A stretch of DNA of 64,000 nucleotides from the NCBI GenBank assembly GCA_030549495.1, contig JAUIRK010001041.1:1-64000 (forward strand), in the 5' to 3' direction. Below the pieces are notes generated by a model. It did no database searches. It was not told the origin of the DNA and worked only from the letters and a program-made list of their open reading frames with translations. Made by a program: the position numbers and the translations under genes. Source of the stretch: Nectonema munidae (Eukaryota; Nematomorpha; Nectonematoida; Nectonematidae). Of this stretch, positions 56,774 through 64,000 are shown in pieces (position 1 is the first letter of the stretch; each line of letters starts with the position of its first letter).

Positions 56774-57008
56774 CAGTAGGGTAGCCAGAATGGGGCCTGT
56801 GGTGCAGTGCTCCTCCATTTTCGTTGGGTGCCCTCCTCCCCCAATTTTTTCTCTTAAAAATGTTAAGCTATTATAAATCTATCTGCATTGATGACATTTT
56901 TAAATTTTTTTCGCAAAAGTTCCACAGGCTCTAAAATTTTTAATAAAAAAAATGTTGGGATTTAAGCTTCTTAGGAAATAGGGATTTTTATTTTTCACTA
57001 CGCCACTG
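56774..57008 (-). mobile_element. hAT-type MITE, family E copy 2
   Basis: Ends CAGTAGGGTAGCCAG and CACTACGCCACTG. Flanks ATAAGACA and ATTAGACT match at 5 of 8 positions. It is the inverted relative of 18919-19166 along its full length. Confidence 0.75.
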
Positions 57009-58047
57009 ATTAGACTTTAGATCTCAAAAAGAGTAGTATAGCCTCTTGTTCGGTAATTTCAAAAAGATCTTCAAGCTATATTTTTGTAGCGCGAAAAGGT
57101 AAAGATACAAACTAAAATTATTTATGTTTACTCACCCTTAGATTACTATTTTTGATGTGAAAAAATTTTGATCTACTTCCAAATTGTAGATTTTCGTACA
57201 TAATACAAAAGTATATATAGATTCGTTCAAAGTATTTCCAATAAAATGTCTTTTTTTACCCCCTCTTTTACTTATTTTGCAGTAAGTTAAATTTTGAGCT
57301 CGTAATTAACTTTCAAAGAATGACTGTGTGATGGAAACTGTGTTTTGGAGATTAAATTTTCTTATAGAATTTTTAATAAATTTTTTCCAAAAATTAGAAC
57401 TTCTTCTTGAAAACGTAAAATTTATTTAAAAGGCAATCCTTATACGTAATTTTGATGGCTATTGTGCACGTTTAAGTCTGACTGACCCCTTTGAATAATG
57501 TATTGTTGTTATGAGGAAAAGCAATCTATCTTTTACAAGCGTAAAAGATTTGGAATCAATAAAAGTACTTTTGAATGAGTGTATTAACAAAAAACGTTTG
57601 CGTGTTCCTTTGAAACTTCTGTTCTGCCTATTTTAAGTATTGCTTATTTTAATATTTATATCATGCAGTCTCTTTAAGGCGTAAATTTTAAAATGGCACC
57701 CTTTCACCAAAAAGTTTGTGCCCCTTCAGGTGTATAGGTCTTTTTTTGGATCCAATACATTTGTAATTAAATACAAATTTTTGTATTCTTTAAAATGTAA
57801 CGATAAATTCCAAGCTATGACGAAACAATACATGACACAATAGCGATAAAAGCAACTCAAAATTTTGATGTGAACTCATTGCAATACTCTGACATTTTTA
57901 ATATCAATGTTCCCAAAGGAAAAGCAGGCGAACTCTGATTTTATGTAGAATTATACGGGAATTACGGAAGTCGCCTTTGTTCCCTTTATAAACATCGGTA
58001 CTAAACGGTTTAAATAACGTTCAAAAGAGTGATAAATCAAAAGAGTG
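57009..58047. other. AT-rich DNA
   Basis: Nothing supported. Confidence 0.35.
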
Positions 58048-58135
58048 ACACAATTGATTCAAAGAACCGACCAATCAAGTTAGTTAGAGTAACACAATTC
58101 ATTCAAAGAACCGACCAATCAAGTTAGTTAGAGTT
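58048..58135. repeat. 44 bp tandem duplication
   Basis: The unit beginning ACACAATT(g/c)ATTCAAAG and ending GTTAGTTAGAGT occurs twice head to tail with two differences. A decayed AAAAGAGTGA direct repeat precedes it. Confidence 0.85.
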
Positions 58136-58629
58136 TGCGTCGAAGTCTCCCAATTTTTCAAGTATTTTTTTCATTCTTTTGTTGTGTCACTTGTTTGAAT
58201 ATCCCTATAACATAAAAAGCTATTTATTATTTGTTCTTCAATTTTCATCACGATAGTACCTTTGCCATCGTTATCGAGAATGGCTGCACCAAAATGAATA
58301 TATTATGCAATCATCAAGTGAAGCATAGTTCCATATCTTCCATTCTAGCTATAACAGTAGCAAGTTTTTGCATGTTTACGAAAATGAATAATATACCATT
58401 TTTAGTTCTATTTTGTCTTTTTGCAATTCTGTTTCCTTCAACTTTTTTTAAATTTTAGTTTTTCATTTTTTATATTTATATATAATATACATTGATATCA
58501 CCTTTTAAATTTAGTGTTTGAAAAAGTTAATGAAGAAAAATAAGATTTATTTGCGAAATAATCAAAAATTAAAATGCTTTAGTTTCTAATTTTTTGCAAA
58601 AAAAATAACAAAAATTTCATCTTGTAAAT
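58136..58629. other. AT-rich DNA
   Basis: Nothing supported. The frame 58231-58458 ends in a hydrophobic run but has no recognisable signal or homology. Confidence 0.35.
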
Positions 58630-58930
58630 AAGGGATCGCCAAACTTTTTTTACCCATCGATTCACATCGACCCCCACCCCACATAGTAATGTTTCATAAA
58701 AAGATTAATCAATGTCCAACAATTAAGAGAAATAAATACAAACCAAAAATGTTTCATATATCCTACACAATAAAATGTCCTAAACTATGTTTTAAAAGAA
58801 AAAAGGGATTTATTACTACTATAAAGTAAAAAAAGTATACAACAATTTAGGAAGTTTTTCTATCTTATCGACCCCTAAAGATCTATTATGGACCCCCAGT
58901 GGTCGATATCGACTACGTTGCCGACCCCTG
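58630..58930 (-). mobile_element. hAT-type MITE with CAGGGGTCGGCAA ends, copy 2
   Basis: Inverted copy of 22214-22529: AAGGGATCGCCAAACTTTT at the left and GTTGCCGACCCCTG at the right, sharing GGTCGATATCGAC and the whole interior. Flanks TTGTAAAT and GTTTAAAT match at 6 of 8 positions. Confidence 0.75.
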
Positions 58931-59344
58931 GTTTAAATAGTCAAAAAATTAAAAAAAAGTAAAAAGACAAAATAGAATAACAAAAAGACAAAATAGGATT
59001 TCAAAAGGACAGTATAGAACTAAAAATGAAAGAATGACTCCTTTGAATTTCTGTATTTTTTGTCACTCTTTTGTCATCTCACTCCTTTGATTGTATCCCA
59101 CGCTAGGGTGTTGTGTAACATCGGCGCCATTATATTTTAAAAGTTGGTAGTGAGGGTATTTGTGTTTGACACTCTAAAATACGTATTTGAGGTGGTCTGT
59201 AAATAAGGCTTCATTTGTTTATTTTGCATCTCTTCACTTTGACATTCAGAGCACTGGGCAGATTTCACTTTGCGTCAATACCGTCCCACTGCCATCACAA
59301 TGCTTTGCTTTAATTAGAATGCCTTTTTTTTCTTCTACACCTTG
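58931..59344. other. AT-rich DNA
   Basis: Nothing supported. A repeated AAAAGACAAAATAG(a/g)A phrase occurs at 58960-59000. Confidence 0.35.
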
Positions 59345-59511
59345 TCCCCAAGTTGGGGGTCGGTGGCCATGATCTTGAGCCTCCATTTTCCTCTATCCTC
59401 AGCATCATCTTCTAACCCGAGAGTGTGTATTTTTTCTAAAAGCTTTCCATCTCTTGCAAGTTCTTCCCCACGTTAGTTTGCTTCTTTTTATAACACTTAA
59501 AACACTAAAGT

Positions 59512-60680
59512 TTACTGCGTCTCACAAGTCCCATTCACTGCAATATGAGAACCCAAATACTTGAAACTACTCACTTGGTTCAATCTTTTTCCATTCTGTT
59601 CTAAAACTTCAACTGATACATTTCCACTTCTACTACATACCATAGTTTCAGTTTTGTTAACATGTACCTTTAAGCCTACTTTTTCTAGACACGTTTGCAA
59701 CAGGACAATTCTATTTTGTAGCTTTTCTTTATTGTCGGTCAAAATCATCAGCAAAAAGCAACTCCCAAACTTCTTCTGCTCTGAGCTCTTCAGAAACAAC
59801 ATCTAAAATGATGGTAAACAAAAGTGGGCTTAAAGCTGATTCTTGATGTAGACCAGCTTTTATTCCAATTCACTGGATGTTTCATTTAGTGTTCTAACTA
59901 AAGTCTTACTGTTTTTGTACATTTCCATTACTAACCTTACTAATTTTTCTGGTACTTCTTTCTTCCTTAAACAAGCATAAAGTGGATCTCTAGATACCCT
60001 GTCATAAGCCTTCTCCATATCAATAACTCCGCAATAAACAGACATGTCACCTTCCAGACTTTTTTCTATCAGTTGTCTCGCCACGAATCTCTGCATCAAC
60101 TGGGCTTTTAACTCGCATAAAACCAAATTTTTTGCATCAATTTTCACTATTTTTCGTAATCTTTTTTCCAAAATTCTTTCAAAAAGTTTGAAAGGGTGCT
60201 CCAATAACTTAATTCCACGATAACTGCGGCAGTCTAAAACATTTCTTTTCTTTTTGTATATCGGCACGATCATACTCTTCCTCCATTCACACGGTAATTT
60301 TTCCTCATTCCATATTATGTTGAATATATCCTTCAACCATTTAATGCACAATTCACCATCAACCTTAAAAACATATCTATACTGACTTCACTTAAACCTT
60401 TTCATTACTTTCAAAGTATTCTCCATTTCTTTTGGATCAATTTCTTTTTCAACTTCTTCCACTTTCACAACTTCTGGAACAGCGTCTCTTTCATTCTCCA
60501 CATTTAACAATTCCTCAAAATAGTTCGCCCACCTTTCACCAATCTCTTTGTTATCAAAATGTATCTTTCCATTAGCGTCCTTTATCAAATCAATATTTCC
60601 ATGTTTCTTCTTTTTCCCTTTGTTATATTTTCGCAATTTTATAAAAAGATTTAAATTAGAATGTATTGATTTATAAATAC
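59512..60680 (-). pseudogene. RTE reverse transcriptase remnant
   Basis: Three minus-strand frames in order. 60650-60388 has LIKDANGKIHFDNKEIGERW and ANYFEELLNVEN, the segment before RT. 60351-59860 has LKDIFNIIWNEEKLPCEWRK, IVPIYKKK, YRGIKLLEHPFKLFERIL and VIDMEKAYDRVSRDPLYACL, i.e. the fingers and first palm aspartate. 59802-59512 has LQTCLEKVGLKVHVNKTETM and SSFKYLGSHI, the thumb-proximal part. The catalytic YADD box would lie between the last two frames, where the sequence is disrupted near 59820-59860 (GL-like HFCLPSF). At least two frame breaks are present. Similar to the well-known RTE/BovB group by motif spacing. Confidence 0.8.
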
Positions 60681-60682
60681 TA

Positions 60683-60910
60683 TTTATTGAGCACAAAGTT
60701 TTATAAAAAAAAACAAAAATGAATTTTCGCTGACAATTGGCTTTTTCAAACGGGGAGAGAATGGAGTGAAGAAGAGAGCCAGTGATTAAAATCACTCAAA
60801 AAATGAATTAGTTACTAGCCTCCATTCTTTCTCCGCATTACGTTCAAAAAAGCAGATTGTCGGCGAAAATTCACTTTTGTTTTTTTTTATAAAACTTTGT
60901 GCTCAATAAA
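60683..60910. mobile_element. Hairpin (long inverted-repeat) element inside the RTE copy
   Basis: The arms 60683-60766 and 60820-60910 are inverted repeats of about 85-90 bp at roughly 90 % identity, starting TTTATTGAGCACAAAG and ending CTTTGTGCTCAATAAA. The loop is 53 bp and contains GTGATTAAAATCAC. RTE-like sequence continues on both sides (LNLFIKLRKYNKGKK and YRFGGEGDP), which suggests an inserted MITE. No convincing target duplication was identified. Confidence 0.75.
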
Positions 60911-61062
60911 TTCTTCACTCTTCCTCTGTTTACTTTATGCCCTAATTTTAATGGGTCACCTTCACCACCAAATCTATATTTATAAATCCTATTTTTGATG
61001 AATTTGAAGATAATAATTAGAGATATAATCGAATCCTTTGCTTTGATTTGATTTTCTTTCAA

Positions 61063-61320
61063 ATCTGTGAAATAGCGTCTAACTGTTCAATTCTATGCTT
61101 CTCATCGTGTACTGTAAGATATCAATCATATTTAGGGAAATTTTAAAAATGACTAAATGAACACATTGAAAAAAACTTTAATAACGTTTTGAATTGCACA
61201 GATGCAGTCTTTATCAAAAAATAAAAATAAAAATTAAAAATCATAATAGTAAAATTGCCATTATGCAGCTCCTCTCTGTGCAATCAAAAATTTAATAACT
61301 TTTTTGTTCGAGACGTTCAC
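61063..61320. other. AT-rich DNA with an imperfect inverted repeat
   Basis: TTGAATTGCACAGA (61189 region) and TCTGTGCAATCAAAAA (61276 region) are inverted arms, with TTTAATAAC flanking both. Possibly the ends of a short MITE. Confidence 0.4.
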
Positions 61321-61458
61321 TTAGCCCTTCTTTACGGCCAATGTTCATATTTTGGAACATAAGTAATTTCATCTTCGTCTGCTTTTTCAATGACTTTGAA
61401 TATAAATCGTCTGCGTTTTTTAGATATCGTCTGCTTTGCTTGGCCTTAAATGGGTTAA
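61321..61458 (+). mobile_element. TTAA-flanked MITE, family A copy 3
   Basis: The right end GGCCTTAAATGGGTTAA is intact; the left end is decayed (TTAGCCCTTCTTTACGGCC). The interior is almost identical to copy 1, including three CGTCTGC words. Confidence 0.8.
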
Positions 61459-62274
61459 TATTCATTTTAATACTATTTTACTGCGATATTTATATCAATT
61501 ATAACAGTAAAAAATTTGAAATTTCAAAAATAATACTTTTACATCAACTTTTAGTCTTTTTGTTTTCTTCCATTCCCGGTGTACTCAAATTTTTAGATTA
61601 ATTTAAAAAGCAATTGTGTAATGAAAGCAAACTATAGGGAAACAAAAAGTAACTGCGCATTTCATTTAATTGAAGAAAAAGGAGCTGAGTTTCGATCAAT
61701 CCCAGATTTAAGCACCTGAGATTGATCCTCATTAAATTCTCTTGGAATATATATAAAAAAAAGTAAATATTGACACGAGTTCATGGTGTAGAGTAGACGG
61801 TGGTAACAGGCATGATGCTTGAGAATACGATTATGGCAATTTAAAGTAGGTTTATTATCTCACCAGGATACAAAGCAGCACACATATTTATTTATTTATT
61901 TTGTATACCACGCATACCACCCCACCTCGTGATGTTGATGTGGAAGAGAAGAAGTATTCGATGAGAAGGTTCTAAAAAGCCTTAAAAGCAAGGAGAATAA
62001 AAGAAATCTTAGGTCAGAGAGATAAAAGTCTACACCTTCTCATGCCGCATTAATATTTTACGATGAGGGAGATGATGATGATGATGAGGATTATGATGAT
62101 GAGATGAGGACATATATTAGCCTTTAGCCTTTTGCTAAGTATCTTCATCAGAGCTGACTTTTACCTCACCAACACTTCTGCTTTCCTACTTTCACCAAAT
62201 TGCCTGAATAGTATAATCATCGCATCACCATCATAATCCAAGACTCAAGCTTTCGTGTTTGTTTACAATGCCAG
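61459..62274. other. AT-rich DNA upstream of the 62.3 kb exon
   Basis: No exon supported. A GAT-rich microsatellite lies at 62068-62110. ATTCTCTTGGAATATATATAAA near 61736 resembles the core of repeat F. Confidence 0.35.
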
Positions 62275-62605
62275 GAATTCCAGTTATGCCCAGCGTCTCG
62301 TTGCGAGGTCTCCTACTGGAGTAGGAGGATAGAAATTTGTTTGGCCTTCAAGCGCAAGATGTGTGACAGAGGATTGTCCATTCAGAAGATTTTGAACTTT
62401 GAGACTCTTCCCAAAGTTGTTAGAGTTGAGGAAGATGAGGAGAATGTTTTTGAAAAGAGGAAAGGTGTTTTGGATTTACGGCAGAAGTTCTTGTTGTACA
62501 AGGTGAAAAAGTACAACAAAGTCATCGCTACCTGGTTCACTTACGACGAAGGATGCCCGAAAAAGTATGAATGCACAAAAATTATCATTCCTGAATTTTA
62601 TGAAG
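62275..62605 (+). CDS. Coding exon of an unrecognised cysteine-containing protein
   Basis: An open segment of 110 codons between an acceptor (gtttgtttacaatgccag|GAA, phase 0) and a good donor (GAAG|gtatga, phase 1). It begins EFQLCPASRCEVSYWSRRIE, continues ICLAFKRKMCDRGLSIQKIL and then VVRVEEDEENVFEKRKG, a basic/hydrophobic LRQKFLLYKVKKYNKVIATW, and ends YECTKIIIPEFYEG. Less AT-biased codon use, an absence of stops and matching splice sites argue for a real exon. The frame is also open a little upstream (VCLQCQ), so the acceptor could be earlier. I recognise no domain. Cys spacing suggests a secreted or zinc-binding segment, but that is speculation. The rest of the gene is outside the window or in unrecognised exons. 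Confidence 0.6.
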
Positions 62606-62845
62606 GTATGAGTATTTTCTCTTTTCCATTTATTTGACGCATCTAAAATTGATTAATTGTTACGTGGTCATAAGAGAGTTTGTTGCTGCACACTTTGCTA
62701 CCACCGGCTATCTCGTTCCCACACAATTCGTTATTTGGAGAAATTGTCAAAACATAGACCATTTCGCTACCAGTCTTTATTTACTTACTAACTAGGAAAA
62801 ACGAATTATCTATGCTTCTAATTCACTAAAAAAGCTTATTGTATA
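62606..62845. other. Intron after the 62.3 kb exon
   Basis: Nothing supported. Confidence 0.35.
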
Positions 62846-62975
62846 CAGAGGCGTAGCCAGGAAGATGCAAAGGGGCAGAGCATTCTTGATAAAACTACTG
62901 GCCCCCTCACAAAATTAAGTATGATACCTTCAATTGTTATCTTATCTGGCGTGCCCTAAATTTTTTACGGTCCCT
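62846..62975. mobile_element. hAT-type end fragment
   Basis: CAGAGGCGTAGCCAGGAAG at 62846 is a common hAT-type terminus, and the sequence GGCCCCCTCAC follows. No matching right end was found before the next repeat. Confidence 0.4.
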
Positions 62976-62978
62976 TCT

Positions 62979-63250
62979 AACAAGAAGAAGAAGAAGAATT
63001 TATTATACAAATACGTGTTACAATATCACAAATGAAAGTTGGATAGGTGGTGTCTGTAAATATAAATATACAATAAATTTTTATAAATATCAAAATAATG
63101 TTATAAAATATTTACTTTTTATAAAAAAAATAAAAAAAGTCCGCATAAATTCATAATTCATTTTTTAAATAAACTTGTAAATTTATGAAGCTAAGCAAAA
63201 AACAAAGTATTTACCTGTTAATAACGCTTTGAGGGAGAGCGTCGTGACAC
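62979..63250 (-). mobile_element. Probable LINE 3' end on the minus strand
   Basis: Read on the minus strand, this ends TATAATAAATTCTTCTTC with (CTT)n. The same layout occurs at the left edge of the window (AATAAATTTCTTCTT), where it is the tail of LINE 1. No coding part is present, so it is at most a short 3' UTR fragment. Confidence 0.4.
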
Positions 63251-63575
63251 GGGTGTACCAAGAAATGAAAATCACTCGCTTTGAATACATAAAAATTCAT
63301 TGAAAAGGAAGCAGAGAATTAGTCTTCAAAATTAGGTTCCTTACCTGACTCGCATACACTAACTACTTCACCAATAATATTTGGCTTCCATGTAATGGGG
63401 TTTAATGAATGGTTATCGTAGCGAATTGACAGATAGCGAGATTGCTGCTCGAAAAGTGAGTCTGAGAGCGAATTGCCCAATAACAAACTGTCCCACAGAC
63501 CACCAATTTAAATATACTACTTTTGGAACACAGCTAAATTTATCCGTAAAAATTGGAAAAATCAATCATCTTGCA
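63251..63575. other. Unassigned DNA
   Basis: Nothing supported. Confidence 0.35.
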
Positions 63576-63901
63576 TAGTGTGGTTCTAAACCGCGGCCCT
63601 CAGCCTCTTATTTTGCGGCCCACATAGCAAAGTTGAAGGAAAAATGGGCTAACAATTTGATATTAAAACAGTCAAAATTTTGTAAATGTGTTGATTTATT
63701 ATTTATTGGAAATATGATTTATTAATTTTATGAGATATATGCAGCAATTTGGATTCAGTTTAGGAAACTAGAATGATATTTCAGCATTAATTAAAAAAAC
63801 GCTTTTATAAAAAAGGTTTTATGCTTTTGGATGGGACCCTATTCTAGTGCAAGGTTTGTTTTTAATTTGGCCCTTTATTAAAAAAAAAGTTGAGAAGCAC
63901 T
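63576..63901. mobile_element. hAT-type MITE
   Basis: Left end TAGTGTGGTTCTAAACCGCG with GGCCC and right end AGTTGAGAAGCACT are imperfect inverted repeats of the CAGTGGTTCTCAAAC type. GCGGCCCACATAGC and TTTGGCCC are subterminal GGCC words. No coding sequence. Confidence 0.55.
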
Positions 63902-64000
63902 CATAAATAATTAGCTGCAATCTTTTTTCTTTGCTCCATATAGCATAGGAAGGAAGGTTAAACAAAAAATAGAGGGTCAAGCCTGATAGAGCATCTGGGA

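Larger units (their letters stand above)
59345..61062 (-). mobile_element. RTE-type LINE, long minus-strand copy
   Basis: Reads right to left from about 61062 to a 3' end at 59345 (minus strand CCACCGACCCCCAACTTG followed by an AAG-rich tail). It carries most of the reverse transcriptase but no endonuclease in the window. The 3' end matches the copy at 43530. A 228 bp hairpin element is inserted at 60683-60910. Confidence 0.8.

Noticed and set aside
59187-59372. Plus-strand ORF ending in CPQVGGRWP
   Set aside because: It is the reverse side of the RTE 3' end (CCACCGACCCCCAAC), not a gene.
1-64000. tRNA/rRNA genes, CRISPR arrays, LTR elements, Polintons or virus-like insertions
   Set aside because: Looked for and not seen. 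tRNA-like boxes belong to SINE-like repeats, and all reverse transcriptases are of non-LTR type.

Overview
This window is AT-rich (about 30 % GC by eye) animal DNA: intron-containing coding sequence with 60-65 bp short introns and multi-kilobase long ones, embedded in a dense mix of non-LTR retrotransposons (LINEs), piggyBac and hAT DNA transposons and their short non-autonomous derivatives (MITEs). The transposon mix and gene structure suggest an invertebrate, possibly an arthropod such as a copepod; that placement is inference. No operons, CRISPR arrays, rRNA genes, LTR elements or Polintons were seen.

Layout. 0-8.7 kb is a LINE cluster: a long minus-strand element with a zinc-knuckle ORF1 and an endonuclease/reverse-transcriptase ORF2, an internally deleted minus-strand relative, and two 3' fragments of a sister family in opposite orientation. 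9-20 kb holds an RTE-type LINE fragment, several hAT-type MITEs and a nearly readable piggyBac transposon (15.16-17.47 kb) with an unusual ~145 bp tandem repeat in its 5' part. 20.4-47 kb contains the one host gene I can name, a plus-strand FAM13-family gene. Its exons are at 27.07-28.43, 33.97, 37.41-37.61, 42.64-43.11 and 46.52-47.00 kb, plus a possible start exon at 20.45 kb. The short exons were recovered by matching splice phases and similarity to FAM13A/B. No RhoGAP domain was seen, and the extreme C-terminal exon(s) are not convincingly located. Introns of this gene carry TTAA-flanked MITEs, hAT copies (one with a perfect 8 bp target duplication), a tRNA-like SINE and an RTE fragment. 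47-62 kb is largely intergenic, with more hAT copies, a second eroded piggyBac, a foldback-like element built of 15 bp units, and a minus-strand RTE element interrupted by a 228 bp hairpin element. At 62.3 kb there is one good coding exon of an unrecognised cysteine-containing protein.

The most useful results are the FAM13 exon chain, a family of TTAA-flanked MITEs sharing an iterated GCAGACG-type heptamer, and the several structured repeats (15 bp foldback, 145 bp array, hairpin in RTE). I did not find a convincing new functional system. All homology statements are from memory of the families; no search was run.
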